Shown: positions 23,958 through 32,586 of the stretch, in pieces
Numbering within the stretch: position 1 is the first letter of the stretch
Layout of the letters: the number at the start of each line of letters is the position of its first letter
Assembly (NCBI GenBank): GCA_947589075.1
Contig: CANQBS010000014.1
Coordinates: forward strand, 1-43,776
Reading direction: 5' to 3'
DNA from: an uncultured Acetatifactor sp.
GTDB taxonomy: Bacteria; Bacillota; Clostridia; Lachnospirales; Lachnospiraceae
Length of the DNA stretch: 43,776 nucleotides
The notes under the pieces: generated by a model
Seen by the model: the letters and a program-made list of their open reading frames with translations, nothing else
Databases searched by the model: none
Told to the model about the DNA's origin: nothing
Position numbers and translations under genes: made by a program

Positions 23958-25694
23958 CTACGGCAGCAGGCGGCATTTCTTTGCCAGGCGCACCACCAGA
24001 TAGCCCTTGGGGATACTCCTTAGCTCTTCTTCATCCAGCCCCCTGAGCACTAACAGCATGACGAAATAAACACATACCGCGGCCAGCACCGCCGGCAGGA
24101 CAGAAAGGACATTGGAGGACGTAAGCAGTTCAAACAGCTCATACACCGCCCAGGCCGCAGCCCCCATCAGCACTGAAGCGCCAAAGGGGATAAGGAAAGT
24201 CCGCAAAAGCTCCTGTCTGTACCCAATGGCACGGCGCACCGCCCATTGATTCAGAAAACACATCAAACCGGAATATACCACATTTGCGATCACCAGGGCA
24301 TACAGATCCAGATTCGTCCAGAGCAAAAGCCCGATCAGCACCCCCGTCTGAACCACAAGGGCGATCACCGCATTATAAATAGGCGTATTTACTTTCCCGA
24401 TCCCCTGCAGGATGGAGCTGCTCAAGGTGGACAGGGAAAAGAAGACCACAGAAACCGCCAGCGCCATCAGCAGCTTTGCGGCCAGGTCCAGGGACTCGGG
24501 CTGGGGAAATAAAAGCTGAACCACCGGTCTTGCCAGGACAAACAGTCCCACAGCGGAAGGGATCGCGATCATCATGGTGCTTTTTACCGCCAGACTGATC
24601 TTGCGCTGAGCCTCCAGCCTGTTTCTCTGCGCCACCAGCGCCGCCACGGAAGGAATCATGGCGGAAGCCATGGCGTTGGCAAAGGCCACGGGAATATTGC
24701 TGATGGTAGTCACCTTATAGGAAAAAACGCCGTAGCTGGCGTAAGCAGTGACCTCGTCGATCTCCTTTATAGTCCGGTATAGCTTCAGATAGATCACGGA
24801 ATTCAACGAAGTGCTGAGATTATAAGCTGCGGTGCTCAGGATGAAAGGCGTCACAATGCTTACGATCACTTTGGAGATCTCCCGATAGGAATCCACCCTG
24901 GCTGTGCGGTCCCTCTGTATCCGTCTCCGGAACCACCCCTTATTCAGGGAATAGATCCCCCACATGAACAAAAGACCCGTCAGCACTCCTGCGCCGGTTC
25001 CGATGGCGCTTCCCATTGCGCCGTACATGGCGCGGTCCATTCCCTGTGTGGCTCTTATTTCAGCGTCCACAGTCCCCAGGGCAAAACCATGGAGAAGGGG
25101 GCTGTCCGCCACCTGGGAATCCATCACCATTTTCAGTTCTTCTCCCCCCACAAAGAGCCGGATCAGAACCAGAGCCATAACAATTGCCACCACGGCGTTG
25201 GCGATCTGTTCCAGTATCTGGGAAACAGAGGTCTGCACCATACTCTTATGGGCCTGAAAATAACCCCGCAGCACTCCCAGCATCCCATAAAAAAAGATGG
25301 TGGGCGCCAGAACCCGCAGTACCGGTATCGCCCTGCCGTCCACTAAAAGACCTGCGCCAAAAAATAAAAACAGACTGGCGATCCCCCCGATCACAAGCAC
25401 ATAGCCGATGGAACACAGGAAAACCCTGTGGGCGTTGCGATATTCCCGGAGCGCCAGCTTCTGGGCGATCACCTTGGAGATCGCGGAGGGGATGCTGTAG
25501 GAGGAGATTAAGAGCACGATGGTATATATATTATAGGCCGCCTGATAATATCCTCCCCCAAGATCTCCTATAACAGCAGACAAAGGGCTTCTGTAAAGAA
25601 GCCCTATCACTCTGCTTATGATTCCCGCTGCAGCAAGGATCCCCGCCTGCAACAGAAAATTATTGCTTTTACTGTCGCTGCTGTTTGTCGCCAT
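23958..25694 (-). CDS. MurJ/SpoVB-family lipid-linked saccharide flippase
   Basis: Polytopic membrane protein of the MOP superfamily. 578 residues with about 14 hydrophobic segments; the first (NNFLLQAGILAAAGIISRVIGLLYR) is the signature of the polysaccharide biosynthesis/SpoVB/YtgP branch. It probably moves lipid II or a related precursor across the membrane in peptidoglycan or spore-cortex synthesis. An extra soluble stretch of about 40 residues (EELKMVMDSQVADSPLLHG...) lies between helices 5 and 7. The start has AAGG 5 bases upstream. It begins 13 bases after the glgA stop, so the two form an operon without an obvious shared pathway. Whether it is MurJ or a sporulation-specific paralogue is not decidable here. 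Confidence 0.85.
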   Translation of the reverse strand: MATNSSDSKSNNFLLQAGILAAAGIISRVIGLLYRSPLSAVIGDLGGGYYQAAYNIYTIVLLISSYSIPSAISKVIAQKLALREYRNAHRVFLCSIGYVLVIGGIASLFLFFGAGLLVDGRAIPVLRVLAPTIFFYGMLGVLRGYFQAHKSMVQTSVSQILEQIANAVVAIVMALVLIRLFVGGEELKMVMDSQVADSPLLHGFALGTVDAEIRATQGMDRAMYGAMGSAIGTGAGVLTGLLFMWGIYSLNKGWFRRRIQRDRTARVDSYREISKVIVSIVTPFILSTAAYNLSTSLNSVIYLKLYRTIKEIDEVTAYASYGVFSYKVTTISNIPVAFANAMASAMIPSVAALVAQRNRLEAQRKISLAVKSTMMIAIPSAVGLFVLARPVVQLLFPQPESLDLAAKLLMALAVSVVFFSLSTLSSSILQGIGKVNTPIYNAVIALVVQTGVLIGLLLWTNLDLYALVIANVVYSGLMCFLNQWAVRRAIGYRQELLRTFLIPFGASVLMGAAAWAVYELFELLTSSNVLSVLPAVLAAVCVYFVMLLVLRGLDEEELRSIPKGYLVVRLAKKCRLLP

Positions 25695-25707
25695 ACCTAC
25701 CTTCGCT

Positions 25708-27153
25708 TTAGCCGATCAGCCAGTCATACATTTCCTGGTATTTCGCCGCCGAAACCTTCCAGGAGAAATCTGCCGCCATGGCCCTGTCCACTATCTTATT
25801 CCATTCCCGCTTCCTGTCGTAATAAATACGTTCCGCATAACGAATGGTATTCAGCATCTCGTGCGCATTATAATTCTGGAAACTGAAGCCCGTACCGATA
25901 TTGGCATATTCATTATAAGGCTGTACCGTATCCTTCAGGCCGCCGGTCTCACGCACAATGGGAACCGTGCCGTACCTGAGGCTCATAAGCTGGCTCAGGC
26001 CGCAGGGCTCAAACAGAGAAGGCATCAGGAAGGCGTCGCAGGAGGCATAAATCTTATGGGAAAGGGGATCGGAATAGTAAATATTGGCGGATACCTTATC
26101 CCCATACTTCCAGTCAAAATGCCGGAAGCAGTTCTCATACCGCTCTTCCCCCGTACCCAGCACCACGAACTGAATATCATCCTGACATAATTCATCCATG
26201 ATATAAGCGATCAGATCCAGTCCCTTCTGATCCGTCAGCCGGGAGATGAGACCGATCATCATCTTTTTATCGTCCTTCTTAAGACCCAGCTCTTCCTGCA
26301 GGGCTCTTTTGTTCTTCACCTTTTCCTTGCGGAAATTCAGGGCGTTATAAGGACGCACAATGTATTTGTCCGTCTCGGGATTGAATTCTTCATAATCGAT
26401 GCCGTTCAAAATGCCCCGCAGGTCGTTGCTTCTGGCTCTGAGCAGTCCGTCCAGACCTTCCCCGTAGAACTCGGTCTTAATCTCCTGTGCATAGGTCTCG
26501 CTGACTGTTGTAACTGCATCCGCGAACACGATCCCGCCCTTTAACAGATTGGCATCCCCGTAGGACTCTAATTTATCAGGGGTGAAATAATACTCCGGCA
26601 GACCTGTAATGCTCTGCACCGTCCTGGGATTCCACCTGCCCTGGAACTTCAGATTATGGATGGTGATAACTGACTTGATCCCCTGGTAGAACTCCCCTTC
26701 CCGGAACCGTTCCTTTAAATATACAGGGATCAGACCCGTCTGCCAGTCATGGCAGTGAATGATGTCCGGTTTAAAATCAATAATAGGCAGAATGGAAAGG
26801 GCGGCCTTGGAAAAGTAGGCATATTTTTCAATCTCATACAGCGCATTGTCGCCATAGGGTTTAAAGCCCCCAAAATAACTCTCATTATCGATAAAATAAT
26901 ACTTGATGCCCTCCACCTCGGCGGTCATTATCCCCACATATTCATTCTTCCAGTTGAAATCCATGTAAAAATGTGTGATGTATGTGAGCTTATCCCGCAT
27001 CTCGGGCTTCATACAGGTATATTTCGGAAGAATCACCCGTACATCAAAATATTCCCTGTCAATGCACTTCGGCAAAGAACCTACCACATCGGCCAATCCT
27101 CCCGTTTTAATAAAAGGAACTCCTTCCGATGCAACGAACAGAATCTTCTTCAT
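25708..27153 (-). CDS. glgA: Glycogen (starch) synthase, GT5
   Basis: Adds glucose from ADP-glucose to growing alpha-1,4 glucan. 481 residues, the usual length. The N-terminal ADP-glucose-binding motif KTGGLADVVG is at residues 16-25, HCHDWQTGLIP at about 134, VITIHNLKFQG at about 168, and the C-terminal half has the GT-B EPCGLSQLMSLRYGTVPIV motif. GGAGG lies 7 bases before the ATG. None of glgB, glgC, glgD or glgP is adjacent, unlike in many Clostridia; the GH13 enzyme at 748-2061 is 24 kb away. Its -10 TATAAT lies at 27183-27188. Confidence 0.95.
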   Translation of the reverse strand: MKKILFVASEGVPFIKTGGLADVVGSLPKCIDREYFDVRVILPKYTCMKPEMRDKLTYITHFYMDFNWKNEYVGIMTAEVEGIKYYFIDNESYFGGFKPYGDNALYEIEKYAYFSKAALSILPIIDFKPDIIHCHDWQTGLIPVYLKERFREGEFYQGIKSVITIHNLKFQGRWNPRTVQSITGLPEYYFTPDKLESYGDANLLKGGIVFADAVTTVSETYAQEIKTEFYGEGLDGLLRARSNDLRGILNGIDYEEFNPETDKYIVRPYNALNFRKEKVKNKRALQEELGLKKDDKKMMIGLISRLTDQKGLDLIAYIMDELCQDDIQFVVLGTGEERYENCFRHFDWKYGDKVSANIYYSDPLSHKIYASCDAFLMPSLFEPCGLSQLMSLRYGTVPIVRETGGLKDTVQPYNEYANIGTGFSFQNYNAHEMLNTIRYAERIYYDRKREWNKIVDRAMAADFSWKVSAAKYQEMYDWLIG

Positions 27154-27182
27154 TTGAACTCCTCCAGTCAGTTGATGAACAT

Positions 27183-27188
27183 ATTATA
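27183..27188 (-). promoter_or_regulatory. -10 element of the glgA promoter
   Basis: TATAAT on the minus strand, 30 bases before the ATG, within the 74-base gap after the Spo0A-like gene. No good -35 is seen at 16-18 bases. Confidence 0.5.
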
Positions 27189-27227
27189 CATCATTTTGGA
27201 AGAAAGGGGAAGGGGGATTGTGCAAAG

Positions 27228-27755
27228 TTATTCATTTTCTCTGTAATCGAGGCGGATACGGTCGGCTATCAGGGCTATAAATTCGGAATTGGTGGGTTTC
27301 CCCTTGCCGGTATTAACGGTATAGCCAAAGAGGGAATCCAAAGTTTCCATCCGCCCCCTGCTCCACGCCACTTCAATGGCATGGCGGATCGCCCGTTCCA
27401 CCCGGCTGGGGGTGGTCTGATATTTTTTGGCGATGGTGGGATACAGGATTTTTGTAATGGAGCTGATCATGGCAGGATCCTCCACCGACATCATGATCGC
27501 TTCCCTCAGATACTGATATCCTTTGATATGGGCGGGAACGCCGATTTCATGTATCATATTGGTCACATCTTGTTCCAGATCGTGAGCAGGCTGCTTCGAT
27601 CTGGTTTCTTTTTTCTCCTGGACAACAAGCTCTTTTTTTCTGGTGGAGGGTACGGTGATCATGATTTGAAATTCCTTATCGGCATTCATCAGATCTCCTA
27701 GGATTTTGTATACTTTATCATTGTCCTTCGTAGATGTAAGATTCAGCTGCTCCAT
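27228..27755 (-). CDS. Spo0A-type DNA-binding domain protein without a receiver domain
   Basis: 175 residues. From about residue 60 it matches the Spo0A C-terminal effector domain closely: [61 protein letters not shown] and [17 protein letters not shown]. This includes the recognition-helix region, so binding to 0A-box-like DNA is likely. The first 60 residues are not a receiver: too short, no Asp-containing strand, mostly charged linker. The protein therefore cannot be switched by phosphorelay in the usual way. ATG 27755 has GGAGGAG 9 bases upstream; the longer open frame runs into hairpin DNA. A 235-base structured leader precedes it. Confidence 0.88.
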   Translation of the reverse strand: MEQLNLTSTKDNDKVYKILGDLMNADKEFQIMITVPSTRKKELVVQEKKETRSKQPAHDLEQDVTNMIHEIGVPAHIKGYQYLREAIMMSVEDPAMISSITKILYPTIAKKYQTTPSRVERAIRHAIEVAWSRGRMETLDSLFGYTVNTGKGKPTNSEFIALIADRIRLDYRENE

Positions 27756-27825
27756 GATAAAATTCTCCTCCATTTCGGGTTCAGGATGTTGACAAGGTAC
27801 AGGGGGCATGCGTCTGCGCCGCGCG

Positions 27826-27995
27826 TTCATTTTCCTTCCGGGCAGACTCATGTGCCTCGCGCTGCGCGCTCCCAGATGCTTACGCATCTGCGGTGCTTCG
27901 CACCGGGCACATTCGTTAGCATATCGGGTGAAAATGAATGCTCACTGACGACTTCGTCGTCATGCGTTCGCGCTCATTTTCCTTCCGATATGCTA
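27826..27995 (-). repeat. Two adjacent multi-hairpin units in the leader of the Spo0A-like gene
   Basis: Unit A (27917-27995): TAGCATATCGG pairs exactly with CCGATATGCTA, GAAAATGA with TCATTTTC, with inner hairpin TGACGA-CTTCG-TCGTCA. Unit B (about 27826-27916): GTGCC/GGGCAC closing stem with hairpins CAGATGC-TTAC-GCATCTG (27873-27890), GGTGC-TTC-GCACC (27892-27904) and GCGC-TGC-GCGC. A 13-base direct repeat CATTTTCCTTCCG lies at 27828 and 27975; GAAAATGAA (27930-27938) can pair with either. The DNA lies between promoter and start codon, so it is transcribed. Confidence 0.75.
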
Positions 27996-27996
27996 C

Positions 27997-28026
27997 ATTA
28001 TAATGTGGAAATGTGATTTTATTCAA
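27997..28026 (-). promoter_or_regulatory. Promoter of the Spo0A-like gene
   Basis: Minus strand TTGAAT (28021-28026), 18 bases, TATAAT (27997-28002). It places the hairpin units inside the 5' leader. Confidence 0.7.
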
Positions 28027-28228
28027 CAGGAACTCACCGCAAAATATGAGGGGATGTGACTTGGCTTTCCTGTTTTTCCCAAATGTTGGCACTCTTCCTT
28101 CTTTTTCCATGGAAACCCCCATTTCTATACATGCCGGGAAAAGACAAAAAGCGGCATGAACGAACAGTCCATTTCCGCCATTCGCAAAGCCGCTGTTACA
28201 CAAGATTTAAAAAAAGCAAAAAAGGGAA
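28027..28228. other. Intergenic between divergent promoters
   Basis: Contains one inverted repeat, CATGCCG (28130-28136) with CGGCATG (28152-28158), and A-rich tracts. A minus-strand frame crossing it (28203-27916) has no ribosome binding site and runs into the hairpin units, so I do not call a gene. Confidence 0.5.
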
Positions 28229-28257
28229 TTGTTGAATCCGACATTTTACGCTATACT
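28229..28257 (+). promoter_or_regulatory. Promoter of the DUF4317 gene
   Basis: TTGTTG (28229-28234), 17 bases, TATACT (28252-28257), about 80 bases before the ATG. Confidence 0.65.
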
Positions 28258-28336
28258 GGATTTGATTCCGTCAGGACGTCCCGTTTTGCAGGAAGTCTGC
28301 AGCGGTCGGAAAGGATATGTCAGAAAGGATAAAGAA

Positions 28337-29455
28337 ATGGTAAAACAGGAAATCGCCGAGCTGAAAAAACTGCTCACCCAGAATAAATGCTCCATCACCC
28401 GTATCTGCGGCTGTTATGTGGACGGGGAGAAAAACAAAAAAACCGAATTCGGTCAGGCTTTTCTTGCCCTGCCGGAAGAAGAGATGTTCAAATATTTTGA
28501 GCTTCTGCGCAAGACTTTGTCCGGCACCTTGGGGAAAAACCTGCTGAACCTGGAGTTTCCCCTGGCTTCGGAGGAAGAAGGGGGAACGCAGGAGTTTCTG
28601 CTTAAGCTGCGAAACAGCAAGCTCAAGGATGAGGATCTGCTGGAGGCTTTTTACGACAAGATCATAGAAACCTATGATTACGTGGGAAATTATCTGATCC
28701 TGGCGGTCCATGATGTCTACGATGTTCCGGGACGGGCACTGGACGGGATGGACATGGAAGACGCCTCTGACGAGATCTATGAATACATACTGACCTGCAT
28801 CTGTCCTGTAAACCTTTCCAAACCGGGACTGAGCTACGATCAGATCCAGAACAGCTTCCGGAACAGGATCCGGGACTGGGTGGTGGAAGCTCCGGAAGCC
28901 GGTTTCCTCTTTCCGGCTTTCAACGACCGGAGCGCGGATATCCACAGCCTGCTCTATTATACCAAGGACCCGGAAGATCTGAAGGAGAGCTTTGTAGGCG
29001 AACTTCTCTCCTGCCCTCTGCCTCTATCCGCCGGCGGTCAGAAAGAGACCTTCCAGGCTCTGATCCAGGATACCCTGGAAGAAACCTGTGAACTGGAAGT
29101 GGTCAAAAACATTCACGAGAAGCTGAATGAGATGATCGAGGAGCATAAGGAGGAACCGGAGCCTCTTGTCCTGGATAAAAATGAAGTCAGAACGCTTTTT
29201 GCAAACAGCGGGGTTTCCAATGAAAAGCTGGAGGGATTCGACCGCCGCTATGACGAAGCCGCCGGGGAGGGAACCTCCATGCTCGCCAATAATGTGATCA
29301 ATACAAGAACCTTCGAGGTGAAAACGCCCGATGTGATCGTAAAGGTCAACCCGGAGCGCACCGATCTGGTGGAAACCCGGGAGATCGGGGGAAGGAAATG
29401 TCTTGTCATAGAGCTGAACGGAGATGTGGAGGTCAACGGGATCCGGGTGGTGTAA
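28337..29455 (+). CDS. DUF4317 family protein
   Basis: 372 residues, soluble, acidic, no signal peptide. It matches the DUF4317 family, common in Lachnospiraceae and related Clostridia, by its start (MVKQEIAELKKLLTQNKCSITRI-type, with CGCYVDGEKN), the ILAVHDVYDVPGRA block and the C-terminal part ending in TPDVIVKVNPERTDLVETR. Function is not known; no enzymatic motif is obvious. The ATG at 28337 has AAAGGA 7 bases upstream, while the longer frame from 28229 begins inside the promoter. It is monocistronic or runs on into the DAHP synthase gene 165 bases later, which has its own promoter. Confidence 0.85.
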   Translation: MVKQEIAELKKLLTQNKCSITRICGCYVDGEKNKKTEFGQAFLALPEEEMFKYFELLRKTLSGTLGKNLLNLEFPLASEEEGGTQEFLLKLRNSKLKDEDLLEAFYDKIIETYDYVGNYLILAVHDVYDVPGRALDGMDMEDASDEIYEYILTCICPVNLSKPGLSYDQIQNSFRNRIRDWVVEAPEAGFLFPAFNDRSADIHSLLYYTKDPEDLKESFVGELLSCPLPLSAGGQKETFQALIQDTLEETCELEVVKNIHEKLNEMIEEHKEEPEPLVLDKNEVRTLFANSGVSNEKLEGFDRRYDEAAGEGTSMLANNVINTRTFEVKTPDVIVKVNPERTDLVETREIGGRKCLVIELNGDVEVNGIRVV

Positions 29456-29488
29456 GGGTCTTCCGGAGAAGATTCCTCCCCTTGATAC

Positions 29489-29517
29489 TTGCGCCGTTTG
29501 AAGATTTATACTATAAT
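29489..29517 (+). promoter_or_regulatory. Promoter of the DAHP synthase gene
   Basis: TTGCGC (29489-29494), 17 bases, TATAAT (29512-29517). Confidence 0.7.
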
Positions 29518-29590
29518 GGACATCGTTCCAGAAATCTACAGTTTCGCAGTTATTTGCAGTTATCTGTGAAAAATCAAAAGAAAGGACATA

Positions 29591-29616
29591 CCTGGCGTCT
29601 TTCCAGGCCTTGGAAA
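29591..29616 (+). promoter_or_regulatory. Competing hairpins over the DAHP synthase ribosome binding site
   Basis: CCTGG (29591-29595) can pair with CCAGG (29603-29607). TTTCCA (29600-29605) can pair with TGGAAA (29611-29616), which holds the only ribosome-binding-like sequence before the ATG at 29621. The two stems overlap and exclude each other. The stems are short, so this is a hypothesis. Confidence 0.3.
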
Positions 29617-29620
29617 TATC

Positions 29621-30649
29621 ATGAGTTTCGAATTTATCAAAAAACTTCCTACCCCGGAGGAAATCCGGGAAAGCTATCCTTTTCCCCAGGAGCTTTCCAG
29701 GATCAAAGAGGAACGGGACAAAGAGATCAAAGATGTGATCACCGGCAACAGCAAAAAATTCCTGGTCATCATAGGTCCCTGCTCCGCCGACAACGAAGAT
29801 TCTGTATGCGATTATATCAACCGGCTCGCCCGGGTAAATGAGAAGGTAAAGGACAAGCTGATCCTGATCCCCAGGATCTATACCAATAAACCCCGCACCA
29901 CAGGAGAAGGATACAAGGGGATCGTACACCAGCCCGACCCTGAGAAAAGACCTGATTTTCTGGCAGGTCTGATCGCCATGCGCAAGATGCACATCCGGGC
30001 CGTAAGGGAGACCGGACTCACCGCGGCGGATGAAATGCTTTATCCCGAAAACTGGCGCTATGTAAGCGATATCCTGTCCTATGTGGCCATCGGCGCCCGG
30101 TCCGTGGAGGACCAGCAGCACCGGCTTACCGTCAGCGGCTTTGACGTTCCGGCAGGAATGAAGAATCCCACCAGCGGAGACTTCTCCGTCATGCTGAATT
30201 CCGTCTATGCTGCGCAGCACCCCCATTCCTTTATTTATCGGGGCTGGGAGGTGAATACCACCGGCAATGAGCTGGCCCATACCGTTCTGCGGGGAGCCAC
30301 AAACAAGCACGGACATAATATCCCCAACTATCACTATGAGGATTTAAACCGCCTGCTGGAGATGTACAACGGCATGGACCTGAAAAACCCTGCCTGCATC
30401 ATCGACGCCAACCACTCCAATTCCAACAAGCAGTTTGAACAGCAGATCCGCATCACCAAAGAGGTCATGCACAGCCGTAAGCTGAGCGGAGATATCCACC
30501 GTCTGGTCAAAGGCGTGATGATCGAAAGCTATATTGAAGAGGGCTGTCAAAGGGTTGGCGGCGGCATCTACGGCAAATCCATCACAGATCCCTGCCTGGG
30601 CTGGGAAGCTTCCGAGCAGCTGATCTACGACATCGCGGAATACGAATAA
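29621..30649 (+). CDS. aroF: 3-deoxy-7-phosphoheptulonate synthase, class I alpha (AroF/G/H type)
   Basis: First step of the shikimate pathway: joins phosphoenolpyruvate and erythrose 4-phosphate. The 342 residues follow the E. coli-type enzymes: GPCSADNEDSV near residue 50, the KPRTTGEGYKG loop, GARSVEDQQHR, ATNKHGHNIPNYHY, DANHSNSNKQ (metal and substrate ligands) and GGGIYGKSITDPCLGWE. The N-terminal regulatory strand is short, so which aromatic amino acid inhibits it cannot be read. The ribosome binding site is weak (TTGGAAA) and sits in a small hairpin, hinting at translational control. The symbol follows the family; aroG or aroH would be equally valid. Confidence 0.92.
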   Translation: MSFEFIKKLPTPEEIRESYPFPQELSRIKEERDKEIKDVITGNSKKFLVIIGPCSADNEDSVCDYINRLARVNEKVKDKLILIPRIYTNKPRTTGEGYKGIVHQPDPEKRPDFLAGLIAMRKMHIRAVRETGLTAADEMLYPENWRYVSDILSYVAIGARSVEDQQHRLTVSGFDVPAGMKNPTSGDFSVMLNSVYAAQHPHSFIYRGWEVNTTGNELAHTVLRGATNKHGHNIPNYHYEDLNRLLEMYNGMDLKNPACIIDANHSNSNKQFEQQIRITKEVMHSRKLSGDIHRLVKGVMIESYIEEGCQRVGGGIYGKSITDPCLGWEASEQLIYDIAEYE

Positions 30650-30725
30650 ATCCCGCTGTCTCCCTTTCCCGAAACAAAAGGTCTGACCGCCGGAAACCCA
30701 TGTCTCCAATCGCGCACATACAAAA

Positions 30726-30754
30726 GCTGCAGGGTCTATTTCTGACCCTGCAGC
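30726..30754 (-). terminator. Intrinsic terminator overlapping the stop codon of the HD gene
   Basis: GCTGCAGGGTC and GACCCTGCAGC form a perfect 11-bp stem with a 7-base loop; on the minus strand TTTTG follows. The TAG stop (30736-30738) lies at the loop edge. Confidence 0.85.
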
Positions 30755-32586
30755 AGATGAAAGGCCTGATCGTAGGCTTTGATCTCCGCATCCTTCAAAT
30801 ACTCCCGCAGCTCTTCCTTCATACCAGAGAGCTGCTTCACGAAAACCGGAGAAAACATGGTCCCGGCTTTTTCTTCCGCCAGCTCCACGGCCTGGTCAAG
30901 AGAAAGCCCCTTATCCCCTGCGGATGGCGTCGCCTCCATGCTGTGAACCAGGAAAGCCGCCAGGCTCACAAGATCCACAAGGGGCCGGACCGAACTCTCC
31001 TTTCTGGAATATTCCTTCGGATAACCTCCCTTTTCGTCATAATAACGATGGTGTCCAAAAGCGACGTCCGCATATGCCTTTGTGGACTCGCACCTTGCCA
31101 GGATATTTCTGCCCGCATAGACATGGGTTTCATACATCCTCTGCTCTTCTTCAAACCAGCTTCTGCCGCTGCGCCTCGTCAGCCCGCTGATGCTGAGCAG
31201 ACCCACATCATGAAGAATTCCTCCCTCAAAGGCAAGCTTGAGCAGCTCCTCTTTTTTCTCCCGCAGCTCTTCTGCCTTCTCACAGGAAAGCAGACCCGAC
31301 AGCGCCTCCGGATCCTGCTCAAGGGTCCTCTCCGCCAGCCTTTCGGAAATTTCGGCGGTCATGACCAGAGAGGCATAGATATCGGGATTTCTGCAGATCA
31401 CAAGCTCCATCAGGAAATCCCTGAGGGTAACTCCCCCGGGATATTCTATAAAGGTGTTCATCACCAGCATCAGATTCCGCACCAGCCTGGCGTCCATATG
31501 ATTTCCGGGCATACTGCGCACATATTTTACCAGCATACGGTACATATATCCCAGAATCTCCCGTTTTTTATAGATCATATTTTCGTCTTCTGAAATATAC
31601 CGGGCGTAAATAGCAGGCAGATATACATTGCATTCTATTCCTTCCTGCGTATAGGAGAAAACATCCCTTTCCATATATTTTTTTTCGATCCTGGACAGCA
31701 GATACGCCAGAGTACGGATCCCGCAATGATACTGAATTACCTCATACCTTAATTCCCAGGTAAAGGGCACCTTCTTTCCCGTTCTTTTGCTGTCCTCCTT
31801 AAGCTTCTCCCATACAAATTCGGAAGACTCCAGGATCTCCCGCACCAGACCCGGCTGGGCGCTGCCCTTCGCATATCTTAAATAACTTGTTCCGGAAGTC
31901 CGTTCCTGATGGCTTTTGTAAATAAACACATCCCAGGGCAGCGACGGGGTTTTGGCATGATAGGCAGGATCGTTCAATATTTTCAAAGAATACCTGATCA
32001 CTTCCATTTTTTTTACGGCGCTCTCTTCCGGCGTCCAGGCATAGGACAGAGCAAGGTTGGCCATGGAGCGGTGGATATATCCTCTCGTATCAGCATCCTC
32101 GATCTCGTCGTATACCTTGATATAGGAAGCCGCCTCGCCAAACATCATGCTTTCCTTCCAGCGGTACAGGGACAGATCCGCCTCTACCAGACTGTCCTGC
32201 ATATAATACAGGGCCATTCCGGTATGATACAGCTCCTGGATCAGCATATCCCGTTTCTTCCATTTTCTCGCATAAGTGAGAAGCGCATTCCTCACGATAT
32301 AATCCAGAAAAAGATCTAACTGTCTGCCGCCTGAAAGAAGCCTGTCCGCAAACTCCTCCAGATCTTTGATCTCATCCTCGGGAGCTGATATGATATCATC
32401 GATCAGAGGAAGAAGATTCTTTCTCAGCAGCTCTGTATTTTCCTTCACGAGCTCTCCAGTGCGGGCCATCCGTTCCCGCCTGCGCTTAAAAAAAAGCTCT
32501 GTATTTTCCGGAAGCTGCTCAGAAAGCGTCATTAACTCCGAGATCTCCATCAGATGGTTCAAATACTGCTCCTGATACTGCTTCAT
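30736..32586 (-). CDS. HD-GYP-like domain protein with long helical N-terminus
   Basis: 616 residues, soluble. The first ~430 residues are all-helical with no recognised domain (resembling TPR-like or diguanylate-signalling accessory regions). A C-terminal HD fold follows: ILHDVGLLSI (HD pair at about 459), ETHVYAGRNIL and GHHRYYDEKGGYPKEY (about 514). The last motif is close to the HHExxDGxGYP of HD-GYP cyclic-di-GMP phosphodiesterases but reads HHRYYDEKGGYP. The metal-binding residues are kept, so it may be an active phosphohydrolase with altered specificity. The ATG at 32586 overlaps the kinase stop (ATGA) and has GGAGG 8 bases upstream, so the two are made together and probably form one signalling unit. 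Confidence 0.75.
   Translation of the reverse strand: MKQYQEQYLNHLMEISELMTLSEQLPENTELFFKRRRERMARTGELVKENTELLRKNLLPLIDDIISAPEDEIKDLEEFADRLLSGGRQLDLFLDYIVRNALLTYARKWKKRDMLIQELYHTGMALYYMQDSLVEADLSLYRWKESMMFGEAASYIKVYDEIEDADTRGYIHRSMANLALSYAWTPEESAVKKMEVIRYSLKILNDPAYHAKTPSLPWDVFIYKSHQERTSGTSYLRYAKGSAQPGLVREILESSEFVWEKLKEDSKRTGKKVPFTWELRYEVIQYHCGIRTLAYLLSRIEKKYMERDVFSYTQEGIECNVYLPAIYARYISEDENMIYKKREILGYMYRMLVKYVRSMPGNHMDARLVRNLMLVMNTFIEYPGGVTLRDFLMELVICRNPDIYASLVMTAEISERLAERTLEQDPEALSGLLSCEKAEELREKKEELLKLAFEGGILHDVGLLSISGLTRRSGRSWFEEEQRMYETHVYAGRNILARCESTKAYADVAFGHHRYYDEKGGYPKEYSRKESSVRPLVDLVSLAAFLVHSMEATPSAGDKGLSLDQAVELAEEKAGTMFSPVFVKQLSGMKEELREYLKDAEIKAYDQAFHLLQGQK

Noticed and set aside
27916..28203. 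95-codon minus-strand frame upstream of the Spo0A-like gene
   Set aside because: It crosses the promoter and hairpin units, lacks a ribosome binding site and matches nothing known.
29516..29569. Aromatic-rich 17-codon leader peptide before DAHP synthase (contains Tyr and Phe)
   Set aside because: Its ATG lies inside the -10 element, so it would not be transcribed from the predicted start.
29024..30334. Long minus-strand frame (436 codons) opposite DUF4317 and DAHP synthase
   Set aside because: It spans two unrelated plus-strand genes and their promoter, with no family similarity.
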